From NCBI RefSeq assembly GCF_004337985.1, contig NW_021940918.1, positions 1,240,001 through 1,304,000 of the forward strand: a stretch of 64,000 bases of DNA. Direction: 5' to 3'. The position numbers and the translations under genes were made by a program. A model generated the notes under the pieces. The model was given only the letters and a program-made list of their open reading frames with translations, did no database searches and was not told the DNA's origin. The stretch comes from Pyricularia pennisetigena. Its lineage: Eukaryota > Ascomycota > Sordariomycetes > Magnaporthales > Pyriculariaceae. Positions 35,043 to 48,185 of this stretch are shown one piece after another (the stretch's first letter is position 1; the number at the start of each line of letters is the position of its first letter).

Positions 35043-38000
35043 ACTTCCTGGCAGTGGTTTTGGGTTCGAGGAAGTTTATGTAGATGCGAGCGAGACGTGG
35101 GCCCCCTAAAGGGGCAGGGTCTATGAAAGACGGATGGAGAAACTTGTTGAAGCGGGCATGAACACAGCTGTTCCTCGAGGCGAGGGAGACGTTAGCTTCA
35201 TGGAGTCGGGCGTCTGTCGAGGCGGCGGTTTGATGCAGGTCGATGAAGAATAGGTACAGTTGATAGGTGGGATGGGATGAAAAGACCCGTTAGGGAACAA
35301 ACAGAAAGAGGAGGGAGAAAAAAAAAGGCAGGTAAAAGAAACGTTGGGTGATGATGAGCAAGCACAGTTCAAAGCAGTCAACAAGGTGCCTGGATCGCTA
35401 GGCCGGGGAGGCAGGCAAGGCAAGGTCACGAATGGTAGAAACTGGTCCGCCGCCTGGTCGCTGGCACGGCTCCGATAGGCCCAGGATTCACAACGAGGTT
35501 CTGGATCATGTGTGGGGATGGGATGTGGAGCACAAGTGACTTGTGGCAGGGGGTTCCACGCGCCTAGCGCTCCACTGCATCTTCTGTGACGGAGAAGTAA
35601 ACAATAGTTTAGGGGGTGACAGATGAGACCAAAGACGACGTCACCACAAGACAGACCGACCTTTTCCATTCGCAAATGGACTCAGCCTTTTTTTTCCAGA
35701 CGTGTCTTCGAAAGCCTCGATTTTTTTTCGAGTTTAAATCCCAGCACGTGACGGCTTTGGTGGGAAAATAAAGCAATTGAGGTCGATAACAAACAGGATA
35801 AGCATTTTACGGAAGTATGTGTAAGACGTGGGCAGGTGGCAGCTGGGGGTGGGCGGGCTAATAAGCGGGTGGTTTTTGTTTCTTTAACGGCACTGAGCGG
35901 CTGCCACTGAATTGGCTGCACAATCACCGCCGTACATACCACCTCACCTCCATTACAGTAACCTACTGTACTTCCAGACATAGATAGGATCGAACAAGGA
36001 GAGTAATAAAGGTTTGTGGCCTAGGGAGGTTGACTTCTGTCAAAAGGCTACATCTGTGTCAGTACAATAATTATTTACAGCACCGTAACATAGGCTTTAT
36101 GCCTGGGATGCCTAGTTTGGCGCCAACTGTGACGCCTGCACTGGCCCCAGGCGTGTCAGGTTGTCTGGTGAGCTCCATAGCGATGGGCAAAGACTGGTGC
36201 GTGATCGGAACTTGGGTTGACGACACCAGTGTGGGGTTCGTCGGAGTCAGTTAGTGAGGTACGTACCTCAACTTGGGACTGAGAATGAGATCTCGGATAA
36301 GTGTACTCTTGAATTTTTATTTTAATTTTATTTTTTGCCCTTCCTCTATCCCTTTTCTTTTTTATAAGAGAATTAGAAAATGATAGAGTCAAAAGGAATC
36401 AACTTATTTCGAACCCAAAGCTTGCGTCTTGGCGTCTAAGACAAGAAGTTTCCCGGGACAAGGCAATAGATGGAGATTTACGACGCACAGCAGATAAGAT
36501 GGGTAAATGAGAAACAGCAGTGTCCTACGTAGCTGGGGGTGGCTATTATTGCACTGTGGATTTCCAGGACATGGTACGCGGTAGGCATGCCGTGTCCAAA
36601 GATAGACGGGTACACTTAGTCAGGTTAAGATGATGATAGCTTAGAACTGATAGACGTAATTGATTAGACGATCCATGACAACCTGTTGCGACTTCCCTTG
36701 CGAAATGGCAACAGGACAGATAAGGTAAGGTTTTCTGCCTCAGCTACCTATCTGAGGCAGCAAATAGAACGCGTGACGAACGAATGCATTCGTTGAGAAG
36801 CAACTAAAAAGACTCGCATAGATGCCATTCTTTCCTCTGTCACGAGTTGGTGGCGGCTTGGCAGGCTTAGAACGAAGATGGAGGGGACGCTAAATGTACC
36901 GATCTGGCTGACTACCGCGCGGAGAAGGTGTGGGGCTTGCCCAATGCGACCCATCTTTGAAATTCCCAGGCGGGCGGGCTGTTATTATCTCCGGGTTTGT
37001 TCTGGGGTGCCAGATGTACATTCCTAAGGATACATACAAGCCACTCCTCTCACGCTCAAGAAGCACACATATGAGGTACCTATAGCAAAAGATAGAGAAT
37101 TAAAGGTAGCAGATATTGGTGTGGCCGGTGGTCTCGCTTCGACAGCTATAATCAACTGAGTTCTGCCCGTCTTATTAGTGCCGGTTCTGTAGCTACTACC
37201 AGGTACGTATTTCAAAATAAGGCATTGAGGCGCTCTGTCCTGCCATCAACCACGTACTCTCGTTTTTGGGTCGTTTGATGCACCAGGCCCTTGTATTGAC
37301 GGCTACTCCGTAAATGCTTATGGTCAGTATCCTAGACTAGATAGTGAGTACAAGGACAGTGCCCCTAGAACTCCTTTAGATCTACATATCTTAATTAAGT
37401 AGGTACGGTATTAGGGTACTCCATGTGTGTGTGTGCCACAAACAAGCTAGGTGGTTGGCTGTGCTTATTGTTGCAGAGTGCGCAGATGACCATTTTCGCA
37501 CAATTTTTGGCTGCGGGTGCGGGAAGCACCAAATCTCTCACTCACCGCGTCCACATTGGACAATTCGCAACCCGCCCACCTAGTCTAGTTATCCAACTCC
37601 AATTCAATAAATCAAACACCGTCTGGGGCCCAAGCAAATTGTCCCAAGTAGGTCACCTTACGTGGCCAACAAAGCGACATGCACGCCTGCAAATTAAACA
37701 ATGACAACGGGGCAGCAGACGCAGGGAATAATAGATAGTAAGTAGCACATTCCGGACCACCCATGCATTTCGATTTTGGTTTGTCCAAGAAGGAAACCTG
37801 GAACTTGTTCGCTGCAAGTCGCATGCGCGCCTCAATCAGGGGGATGATAAGGTCAGGGTCCTGGATCCACTCATCCACACTCATACAAAACAGCATATTT
37901 TTCTTTGGACACGCACTCGACCAGACTAGTAAAAACTGGATACCCAGCAAGCGACCTACCAACCTTGGCCAAGAGTAAATAGATAGTGCCAGCAAAAGCC

Positions 38001-39406
38001 CAAGCCGGTATCCAAGCTTGCTAGGGACGAAGGGCGCCTCGGGAATAATCTTCGCGCCGGTTGCCAGCACAGCCGTGTACCTAGATATCGTGCATGAACG
38101 GTGCGAAATCCACCCACAAGTTTGACGAGATAGGCCGGCAAAATTAGCCGACTTAGGGACCTTTGATGGATGTTCTGGCTTGGAATTTCAAACTAGGAGC
38201 CTTCACTGATGAAGTAAATGGCGGAGGTATTTTGTATCACCGGTACCTGAGCAACCTTAGGCTGTCCTACCCCACCCACCTACTTGCCTTGCCTTGCTTG
38301 CTTACCTCCCTCCCTACCTGATAGCACCAACCCAAAAAGCGAAACGAGCCACTCAGTCACCGAACAACTCAACCCCCACTGAAATACGAACATCCAGCAA
38401 AAATAAGAAGCAAAGTCTCTACTGCCTAAAATTTCCGACTTTCGATTTTATCTATTTTTGTTATTTCCTTCATTCTTTCGCTCCCCTTGGCAACTTGACT
38501 GCATATACTCCGTACGTCCTGTTCGTCCATACAAGGAGTATAGATAAGACGTATCCGCCTTGCAGCCAACCACGAATCTAGCGTGATCCCAAAACTGCAT
38601 CTCCGAAAGCGGGGACAAGCTGATCTCCATNNAGTCGGTACAGAATGCCTTAGACAAGGGTTTATTCTTTAACTAACCGCCTGGTCTCGAAACATGGTGT
38701 AAGCTCATCCGCCTCCGCAATCCCGGTGGAAAATCTGACTGGTCATTCTTCAGAGGTCCCTTAAGAAGGATGCATGTGCGGCTCGAGAGAGAGAGAGAAA
38801 AAAAAAAAAAAAGCGACAGAGTTTACTGGTCTCGCTGGGTTGACTCATTTGGCTCGGTGGCTTCGGTGTGCACAGATTATCGACATCGGACCAGCCGCCC
38901 ATGTAGCTTACAAGGTGCAAATACAGTGAATCCAAAAGCGCAATCCATCCTCATTGGTGCGGGGAAAGTTTGCCAACGTTTGGAAAAAGTCGAGAACTTT
39001 CAAATCTTTCGTTTTATCTCGTCGGCTCATTTTTGTTTTCCAACTGATCTATGCCTAGGGGGTATTGATTCATAGACTCCAAGATTCCATGAAGAGAGTG
39101 GTAACCCAAATTCGTCCTAGTCAGGACGAAGTACGATCCAAACGACCCCGTCGTAGGAGAGAAAACAGTGTGTATAGCGGTATCCATCTAGTTGGAATCG
39201 TTTCTCCACTTTCATGGTATAAACAGAGACGGAAGAAGAAGAAAAAAAAGAAAGCTATGTGCGATGAAGCTGGCTGGGCTTGCGAACACGCCGAGCTTTT
39301 CTTAGCTCTCTGAATCGAGGTCATGTATCTAACCTTGTTCCAGCCCCGAGGCCCGAAGAAACCCCATCCACTCTGTCTGATCCTTCTATCCAGACAGACT
39401 TGGTAA
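35043..39406. other. Large gene-poor interval upstream of ATG1
   Basis: 4.36 kb, the longest stretch without a convincing gene. It should hold the ATG1 promoter and leader (pyrimidine/purine-biased sequence 35250-35700, CACGTGAC at 35745-35752) and the ornithine aminotransferase 3' flank. Contents include T/A-rich runs (36310-36370), degenerate TACCT-type repeats (38270-38320), a 2-base N gap at 38631-38632, a GA/A run near 38788-38812 and purine runs near 39230-39255. A 152-codon frame on the minus strand (37612-38070) lacks an ATG and shows no domain. No tRNA or 5S gene was recognised. Confidence 0.5.
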
Positions 39407-40873
39407 TTAGTGGCCATCAGCCTTCTCCGCAGTCGGGAGCTCGGTCAATGCTTCCCCTATGATGCTGAGCGCCTTTTTCAGTTCTTCCTCCGTGATAATG
39501 AGGGGTGGCGCGAATCGAATTATGTTTCCGTGCGTTGGTTTAGCCTGCATCTCTTTGAGTTAACTACCACAAGCCATGGAACTGACGCATATGTCAAAAG
39601 ACACCTGCCAGCGCATCGAAAATTGGCTGAGGCTTACCAATAGACCCTTCGATTTCAGCAACATGCAAAGATCCCACGCGGTCCTCCCCCCTGCTGCTGA
39701 CTCGTCTATGACAACAGCATTCAGAAGCCCCTTGCCCCTGACCTGCTGGACAATTGGAGACTTGAACGCTTCGACGCCTTCACGGAAAATTCTGCCAAGA
39801 CGCTCGGCCTGGTCCGCAAGCTTACCCTCCTCAACCAGCTCCAACGCACGAATGGATACAGCACAGCCCAAGGGGTTACCGCCGTAGGTGGACCCATGAG
39901 TGCCGGGTTCAACAACCATCATGACGTCCTTGTCAGCAAGCACACAGCTGACGGGGTACATGCCGCCCGAGATGGCTTTGCCAAGCGTCACAATATCGGG
40001 CTTGATGCCGGCCCAGTTGCAACAGAGCATCTTGCCTGTGCGGGCAATGCCGGTCTGGATCTCGTCACAAATGAAGAGAACATTGTGCTTCTTGCATAGC
40101 GCATGTACCTTGGCAAGATAATCGTCATCCGGTACAACAACACCTGCTTCGCCCTGGATGGGCTCTACAATGAAAGCAGCAGTCTCGGGCCCATGCGCCT
40201 CCAGCACGATCTCAAGATCTGAGATGTTATTGTACCTGATCTGTCTGCCCGTGGTAGGACAAATTGCGCCGATGTTTGGAACGTATGGGCCATAGTTATC
40301 GCGCGATTCGGGATCAGTGGACAGTGAAATGGCGGTCATCTAGATTTCCCAGTTAGAGAGGCTCACAAGAAAGGTGGGAAAGCTTACCGTTCGACCATGG
40401 AAGTTATCGGCCACGCTGAATACGTGGGCCTTCCCCTGTGGGACCTTCTTGACCTTGTATGCCCATTTCCTCGCGATCTTGATGGCGGTCTCGACGGCCT
40501 CGGCACCCGTGTTCATAGGCAGCACCATGTCATAGCCAAAGAGGTCACGGACCTTGGCGGCCCACACGGGAAACACATCGTTGTAAAATGCTCTCGAGCT
40601 CAGTGTGAGGCGACCAGCCTGCTCAGTCAGGGCTTTGATCAGCTCTGGGTGACAGTGGCCTTGGTTGACAGCGCTGTAGGCAGAGAGGAGATCGAGATAG
40701 TGCTTGCCCTCTGGATCCCAGACGTTGACCCCTTGGGCGCGGGCAAAGACAACGGGTATGGGGTGGTAATTGTGGGCAGCATACTCGTTCTCCGCCGCGA
40801 TGGCGGACTTGGTCGAGGAGGCATGGAATCGGGACGAAGCGGCGGCGTCACCGTTGGTCGCGGAGGGTGCCAT
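39407..40873 (-). CDS. CAR2: Ornithine aminotransferase
   Basis: 441-residue PLP-dependent class-III aminotransferase that converts ornithine and 2-oxoglutarate to glutamate semialdehyde and glutamate, in arginine catabolism and proline synthesis. Minus-strand exons: 40873-40388, 40339-39638, 39544-39407. Landmarks: [18 protein letters not shown] block ([17 protein letters not shown]), [13 protein letters not shown] (phosphate-binding), [15 protein letters not shown] across the first splice, [26 protein letters not shown] (Asp of the PLP ring), and [14 protein letters not shown] with Schiff-base Lys283. The final exon encodes [16 protein letters not shown]. The start is the first ATG; no targeting peptide is present from it, fitting a cytosolic fungal enzyme. 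The frame stays open upstream without an ATG (see findings). Confidence 0.95.
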
Positions 40874-42203
40874 GATGGCGGTAATTGCGTAGGGCCTTTT
40901 GGGAAAAAGACGGAACACTATTGGGGTGATGGGCAAGAATATTTGGCGCACCACTGAAGACTGAAGTGAAACGTGTGGTGTAGAATTCTGTATGTCAGTG
41001 GGGGGCAGGATCCGACAACGTTGCAGAGGAGCTAGGTCGTATGAACAGGCTGGCAAGAGTATGTATGAAGGGAAGGGTCTTCAGTGAAGCTGGGTCGAAC
41101 TGTGCGCATGAGGCATTCAAGAATGGTAAACAAAGTAAAAAAAAAGCAGAAAGTAAAACCACAATGGTATAATGCAAGTTGGTGGTTGGATACAAAGAGA
41201 TGGAAGGTTCAATGTCAGCAAGCTTAGCAGTGGTGGCCGGAGGGGCACATGAGGACAGTCTATTAATCCCGGCTTCGGCCTCCTACCTTCCTTCTCCCTG
41301 GCCTCTCTCCTTCTCTTACCTTGCCAAGAATCCTGACACGGGCAGCAGCGGGCGTCGGCATACCTAATATCCATGCTATGATGCCGTCACAGCAGGCCAT
41401 ACTGGTAACTGGCCTGTCGGGTTGCAAGCAAACTCGACACACTAAACCCCTAAGTGCAGGTGCAAGCGTTTTCGTCGCAAACCAATCCACTTTGCACCCA
41501 GTCTTGTGGTGTGGCAAACTGCCGAAGCAAGCCGGATCAAGCGCGCGTGATTAATTCCAAAGCACGGCGCGAGTCGTCTTGAGCTCTAGCCAGCCAGGTT
41601 GGACTTTTACAGATTAATTTGGATGCAAGAAGTATAATACTGACAATGAAAAATGCCATTTGCTTGTGGTATTGTAACTCGATTGATTTTGTGTATTTTT
41701 TTTTTTTTTTTTATCGTTGTGACGTGGCCTTCCGGTATGTTCACAGCAATGAGCTTTATCAGACTGTCTGCTGTCTGCTGTCTGTCAAACAAGTTTGCGT
41801 CACCGTACCTCATGCGGGACATGCAAGCTGAGCCTCCGAGTCGGGGCTCGGTAATGGCGGGGTCCCTTGGTGTCGGCAGCAACACGATAACCAATAGAAA
41901 TGGATGTTTTAACAAGCTTTATCCCATCCGCGAGGAGGAGGGGCGGCGTGTTAAGCGATAAACGTGACCTGCCACGTTCACGAATCCAGTCCTTGTCAGG
42001 ATGCAATACCAACAAGTTTGCCTTACCTACCCTCCACCGACCGACTGCAGCCAAGCCCGAGTCCGTGACCCGCCTGAGCAACCCGACGGAGACGCGTTCA
42101 GTGGCGGTTGGTTATACACAGAACAGATTCATGAGGTGCAGAACTAACACCCAATACAGTCAGGCACACTACACCGAACAGAACCAGCCTTTCTAATCAT
42201 ATA
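40874..42203. promoter_or_regulatory. Divergent promoter region OAT / GPI10
   Basis: 1.33 kb between start codons on opposite strands. It includes a T-run of about 15 near 41698-41712 and a short tandem CTGTCTG repeat (41766-41790). No additional gene was recognised. Confidence 0.45.
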
Positions 42204-44265
42204 ATGAAGTCACGAGATGCAACTGTTCTATACGTTCTCGTAGCATTTCGCTTCGTCAATGCTCTCTGTGTGCGCACATTCTTCCAGCCAGATGAGTATT
42301 TTCAGGCTTTGGAGCCGGCGTGGAAGATAGCTTTTGGAAGTGATAGTGGTGCTTGGTTGACCTGGGTAGGTTGTATCGCTTGTCACAAGCCGATGACCTG
42401 GCTAGTCCTGGCCGGCAGAACCATGTTTGACTGTTTGCTTGCTCATATGGACTGATCTCACCTGCGTGTACAATGACACCTGAACAAACCATAGGAATGG
42501 CAATATCAACTTCGCTCTTCACTGCACCCTGCCCTGTTTGGTGGTGTCTATCTCGCCCTTCATAATGTGTTGGAGGTTCTGCAAGCAAGCCCTGAAATAT
42601 CTGCTTCACTCTTGGTGACTGCACCCAAAGCAATCCAAGCCGTCTTTGCTGCTCTAGGGGATTACTATACTTGGAAGCTGGCCTTGCAAATATATGGCAG
42701 CTCTGGGGGTATCGCTTCCGCGGCTGTATGTCTCGGCTACACCTTGTCATTTTGGTTCCAGCCTTTGTTTTATCTCTGCCTGTACTAATATATTCTCGAT
42801 AACAACATAGCTTTGGTTGACTGCCTTGAATCCGTGGCAATGGTATTGCTCTACTAGGACATTTTCAAATTCCATCGAGACCACCTTGACGATCATGGCT
42901 CTCCATCATTGGCCCTGGAGTCTACTGAGGGATTCCAGTGAAAATGGTAAGGGTGGCATGGGTGATTCCACTTCGTCGACCTTACGAGAATCACTGCTAC
43001 TCGCGGCAACCGCTGTGGTGTTGAGGCCAACGAACCTCCTCGTCTGGGTTGGGATTCTCACCGTGGCAGCGACCAGATTCACTCTGGACGGGAGATCCCC
43101 ACTCGATACAGGAAGTATTGTCAGCCTCATGGTCAACATAATCATCAGTGGACTCTCGGTCTTGGCCGTGTCTGTTCTGGCTGATCGCTTCTATTTTGGA
43201 TTTTGGACATTTCCTCCTTACAACTGGCTTTACTTCAACCTCTCACAGTCGCTGTCCCTCTTTTATGGTCGCAATGACTGGCACTATTATCTTTCCCAAG
43301 GCATCCCACTGCTCACGACTACATGCCTTCCGTTTGTCTGCATAGGGCTGTGGAAATCGACAGGGCTCGCCCTGGTGCCAGGCCTGACGGTATCCCAATC
43401 AAATGCGGTCAAGACTCTATCCTTTGCTGTGCTTGCTCTGGTGGGAGCATTATCGACCATATCACACAAGGAGGTCCGGTTCATTTACCCGCTTCTTCCT
43501 ATTCTCCATCTCATAGCTGCACCTTACGTCTACAGATTCTTCACTAGCCACGAGACTACTTCACCCTCGGCCGCGAAGAACTCTTCTCCCTCAAAACCTC
43601 GACTTAGACACAAATACATCCTAGGCGGGTGCTTGGCAGTCAACATCATCCTCGGGGGCTATCTCTCCGCGTTCCATCAACCAGCTCCGCTCTCGGTCAT
43701 GCACTTCTTGCGCCACGAGTACGAGCGCATCCACCCCGGCAGCCTTGTGCTTGGCCAAGCGACCCCCTCTTCGGGGCACATGGCGCCTCTCGCACCAACC
43801 GGGAAAGGAACGAACACGGACACGGACCACCACCCGGACAAGGAGCTCTTCGCCCTCTTCCTCACGCCCTGCCACTCGACCCCCTGGCGCTCGCACCTCG
43901 TCTACCCGGGCCTGCACGCCCGCGCACTAACCTGCGAGCCTCCGATCCACACCGAGCCTGGCACTCGCGAGCGCGACGAGTACCTCGACGAGGCCGACAG
44001 GTTCTACGCCGACAAGGCCGCCTTCCTGGCGACCGAGATGTGGCCCCAGGACAAGGACGCCCGCCAGCTGCTCCCGAGGTACATTGTAGGCTTCGAGGGC
44101 ATCGAGGAGGACCTGCAGCGGTTTTTCGACAGGCGGCACGGCCAGGGCGCGGAGCTCGGGGTCGAGCTCCGCAGGGTGTGGGAGGGCTGGAATGGCTTCT
44201 TCAACGAGGATGCGCGGAGAAGAGGGCTCCTGGTCGTTTGGGACACTGGGGTTTTCTCTGCATGA
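42204..44265 (+). CDS. GPI10: GPI mannosyltransferase 3 (Gpi10/PIG-B)
   Basis: 615-residue multi-spanning ER enzyme of the GT22 family that adds the third mannose to the glycosylphosphatidylinositol anchor precursor from dolichol-phosphate-mannose. Exons 42204-42365, 42495-42725, 42811-44265. The GT22 signature [14 protein letters not shown] is in the first luminal loop, with the acidic pair needed for catalysis; [20 protein letters not shown] and [13 protein letters not shown] are further family hallmarks. Several hydrophobic segments (for example around 43100-43170, 43310-43360 and 43410-43530) are membrane spans. The start is an ATG followed directly by a hydrophobic signal-anchor ([16 protein letters not shown]). 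The last 600 bases are visibly G+C-rich, which leaves long meaningless open frames in other phases. Confidence 0.93.
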
Positions 44266-45374
44266 AGAACTGGCATGTAAAAAGAGAGAAGAAAAGAAGA
44301 TTACTAGAGTTTAAACCTGTCTCAGATATAACCCGAACTGGTTCCGGGGTCGCACAGCTGTCGTGTAACAACAGAGTCCTCAATATAAAGCGGTTCCCAC
44401 CGAGCTGCCCTTGCGTCATCCCGATCGATATTGATATGTACGACTGTGTAAAGAATGTCATGTGCCTGGCCACCTATGGCCTCACACGTGCTTTCAGATT
44501 CGGTCAAAAGAAAAATTCGGCAAACACGGCGCATTATAACGAAAATAATGAGACAGACAAAATCTATTCACAAGCAAGTTTAATAATGATAGTCGAGCCC
44601 AGATAACCGAGACACCGAGTGCGGTAATTTGATTGTGGGGTAGGTGCTCATACCACATCTTTACGCCTCTGTTTTCAAGGTTACAAGTACCTTTTGTAAA
44701 TACAGAATCCTTTAAAAGATACATAAGCTCTTCCTTATATACAAAAGACGCCTAAAACCCAAGGACGCCCACACTCGAGAGGATTCAGAGCATGCAAGCT
44801 GACGGGGTTCAAATTGCCAAGGTTAATAGCAAGCTACATTGAGGAGATATGTAGAGTCAGTAGTAAGAGACTAGACTAGTATAGTTCAACCTTGAGCCTG
44901 TGTTTGGATGCATTAGTACAGGAATTGAGCTCGAGGAATGGCGCTTAGCTCATGACTAGAACGCTCGCGTGTTGATAACCTCCCCGGAATTTTGTTTTAG
45001 TTATATGATAAGTATGAGAAAGCCATCCTCCCAAAGCAAAGAAACCAAGCCATCCTATCCTTAATATAGGGGTGTAAAGGGTGTTAAGGTACGAAGTGAA
45101 ATAAAAATAGAAATATAACAGCAGAGAAAATGAAGCAAACTACCATGGGGTATCCTCAATCGTCGACGGGAGAGAAAAGGAGAGAGAAAGAGGGGCGGCC
45201 GCGCAGGGTAAGTGTATACAGTAATTCCATTCCGATATCACCACTTTTTTTTAGGTTGACCTTAGGGGGGGGGGGGGAATAAAACAAATCAGAACCACAC
45301 CAGATATGCATAAAACGCTCAAGAATACGCATATATCCGCCCACAATACATTCCAGCCTGCGCTATATTCGGCC
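44266..45374. other. Convergent intergenic region GPI10 / RhoGAP
   Basis: About 1.1 kb of A+T-rich 3' flank containing a G-run of about 11 near 45267-45279. No coding or RNA feature was recognised. Confidence 0.5.
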
Positions 45375-48185
45375 TCATGGTTTGGGCGCTTCCCTATCCT
45401 CGGCAGGTGGCCGGGCAATGTCCAAGCTCTTACCACGTGCCACTATCATGTTAGTCGGACTAAAGTCTTGTTGTGCAGGTGGCGGTGACTTATTGCGACG
45501 CTCGTCACGGTTCTCTTTGGCTTCTCGGTACTTGTTTTTAAACCATCCGGTCAGGCCTCGAGACTCATCCCTGCCCTCCTTACTGGCCGAATCATGAGAC
45601 GACTGGGCATCCGTGCTTCCCGTCAAAATGTTATCGACTGGCTCGCCATTGAAGCTGCGCCGATGCTGCTTACTGCCGCTGCCAATTGAACTTGTGCTTG
45701 CCTCTGCATGAGTGTTCGTCCCAATTACTTTACGGGGAGACGTCGGGACAGGCGGCGGTCCAGGGCTGGCCGTGGCACCCATCTCTTCCTTCCTTCGAGA
45801 AAGTCGCCACCGTCGCTTCTTATCCTTTTCTGGCTCTGGCTGATCGGATGCTACTGGTGGTGCTGATTCCTCGACTTGATCAATATCAGAGCCCTCGTTA
45901 AAGGAACTGTGTAAAGATTGTGTGTGTGAATTTTGCGGCTTCAAGCTGGTGTCGTTGTTGGCAACAGGAGGGTAGTTTGCGTTTACATCAGGAGAGTGGC
46001 TTTGCGCTCTAGGCGTTGCATCAGACGCGCTCTCTGATGAAGGCGGCACTGGACCTGGGGAGCTCTGCTGCGCTTCCGGCAGTACCTTCAACGGCGGCTG
46101 GTCCATCGGATTCGAAAGCTCGACACCGGGGGAGACACCCGCATGAGAATGCGGCAAGGATGCAGTAGAACTCTGGGCACTAGCGTTCTGACTGCTGACC
46201 AAACGCTTTTTGCGGAGTTTATTGGGCGTCCTAGATTCGGTATCACTTCCTGGCGAGCGCTGAAAGAGGCTTTGCAGCTTTCGTTCTCGGGAAGGGGTCA
46301 AGGCATCCGGAGTTGTGGGATCCAAGAGGCCGTCTTGACCTTTGCTTCCCAGTCCAGGATGCTCGACTGTCAAGAGAGTTTGGTCATTAATTGAACTGGG
46401 TGGAGCAGCAGCTGAATGGACGTCTCGACCGATTGCCTCCATTGGGCTGCCAGCATCGACTACTATCGGCGATGGCGGGATAGGCGTTGGAGTGGCCGGG
46501 GTTAGTGGCACCACGGGTGCTCCTGATTGTTCTCCCTTCTTGTGGAACCTGCCTGTGCCGATAGCAGGGGACTTTTTGGATGGTACTGTGTTACTCCTGG
46601 CCAAGCCGCCAGATGCGCCCGATCCATGCGCTGGGCTTGCAGGGCTTGGTGCGCCGTTGGAGTGCCGCGAATGCCTGGATGAGACTGATCGATTTCGCCG
46701 TATTTGGCCGTCCCGTGCAACACTTTCCGCGCCAGCACTGGCGTTCGAAGCTGACCTGTGCACCCCCGACTTGCGCGATGCGCCGGGAGTGACCGGAGTT
46801 ACCACTGGCGGGGTACCCTTCTGCACCTCCTGAACGGTCTTCTCATCTGCAGCAGTTCCCTGCATGCCAATGAGGAAGTGATCCTGGTTTTCAATCAGGA
46901 ATATAATGACACACTGGTTAAGCCGATACTCCTCAGGCGCCATGGCGTGGTTCGGGTGAGAAAGCATTCCGGGTTGAAAAATGGCAGCTAGATTCTGCGA
47001 GTTCATGCGATTCTCGTCAGACTTGGCGGCAAAGACGGCGAGCAAGTCGAGCAGATAGAGGAGTAGTTGGCGGTTGAGCGGTGGCAGCTCAGTTATCAAC
47101 CGTTGATACTTTGCAATCGCTTCTGCCAAGTCAAAATCTTTCACAAACTGTGGCCCTTCAGCGTCTCCAACAGCCTGTAATGTTGCGCCTCTAAGAGGTT
47201 CTCTGAAAGCTTCGTAACGATCCAATGGGACCACCGGCTCTGGTAGGTCGTTGAGATATCGCCTGAGCACGTTGGCGGCATCGTGAACCGTATATCCGTC
47301 CCAAACAAGCCCTTTGCCGTAACGATCAGGTGAGTCGAAAATTGTCTTGAGCTCTTTTATGCGTTTTTCTGAGCCGCTCAGTCGAAAAATGCCTTCGACT
47401 CCGGTTGCTGGAATTTATCCTATGTGTCAGAACAATGAAGGCGCCCGAAGACAGCGGACAACCAAGAGATTCCGGGAGACAAACCTTTCTCCTTCAAAAA
47501 CACGCCGCATTTTGCGACCACGATCGGCACATATCCATAAATGTAGCTCTTTCCGTCGTCATCGAGTAGCGAAATGGCAACGTTTGCGTATGTGATGCTT
47601 TGACGTAACGGAACCCCAAAGATTCCATGCGGCCGTGATTCTGCGTACAGCGTGGGTTAGCAAGTGCAAGAGCCATCCAGCTAAGGTAGCTATGTGAGCT
47701 CCAATTGTGCAATCAAGAATGCAGGCAAAGGCAAAAGACAGGCTGGCGGAAACAGCAAGTTCGATTTAACTTTTGCTTTTCCCCCTCTTTTTTTTTTTTT
47801 TTTTCCTTCTCTATCTCTCTCCCCCAATAATTAAAACAAAACAGGTATGGTGATCGAACGCGTCGTGTTTGCGTAGGAGTAAAGGGGTAGATGGGACTGT
47901 ATTGGGTGTCGATGTACCTGGAACGGTTTCTTGGTTCTTGCTGTTATTTGCCTGAAACCTCTTCCACCATGAACGAAGGTCCCGTTTCGTCGGCGGCGAC
48001 AAAGCTTGCGACGACGGTGTCGGGGTTGAAGTCGGTGGAAGATTCAGTGGCGCGTGCGACTGAAGCTTCTGAGAATGAATCTGCTGCGATGGAGGCGGCG
48101 ACGAGCTCGGGCCCTTTTGGTCGTTGGGGGATTGTTGGGCGACTGGAGGCCCAGGAGATTCGGCGGCAGGAGGGGCGTTGGACAT
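45375..48185 (-). CDS. Rho GTPase-activating protein, Sac7/Bag7 type
   Basis: 818-residue RhoGAP predicted to stimulate GTP hydrolysis by Rho1-class GTPases controlling cell wall and actin. Minus-strand exons: 48185-47918, 47640-47485, 47407-45375. After a Pro/Ser/Gln-rich leader, the GAP domain begins at IFGVPLRQSITYANVAISL (about residue 95). The arginine finger is Arg150 in GIFRLSGS, which only appears after the second intron is removed. LRRYLNDLPEPVVPLDRYE and NRMNSQNLAAIFQPGML complete the domain (to about 300). The remaining 500 residues are low-complexity and Ser/Pro-rich, with a basic KKRRWRLSRRKEE patch and a conserved-looking C-terminal segment (GLTGWFKNKYREAKENRDE). No PH or SH3 domain is visible, which separates it from Bem2/Bem3-type proteins. 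Confidence 0.9.

Noticed and set aside
36395..36415. Possible tRNA B-box (minus strand, GGGTTCGAAAT)
   Set aside because: The flanking bases do not pair into a T-arm and no A-box or acceptor stem could be built around it.
37612..38070. Minus-strand open frame of 152 codons in the ATG1 upstream interval
   Set aside because: It starts without an ATG, has no recognisable motif, and no splice-compatible neighbouring exon was found.
43629..44606. Open frame of 325 codons on the plus strand overlapping GPI10 in another phase
   Set aside because: It follows the G+C-rich end of GPI10, is Arg/Pro/Ala-dominated as expected of a GC-driven shadow frame, and has no domain or start context.
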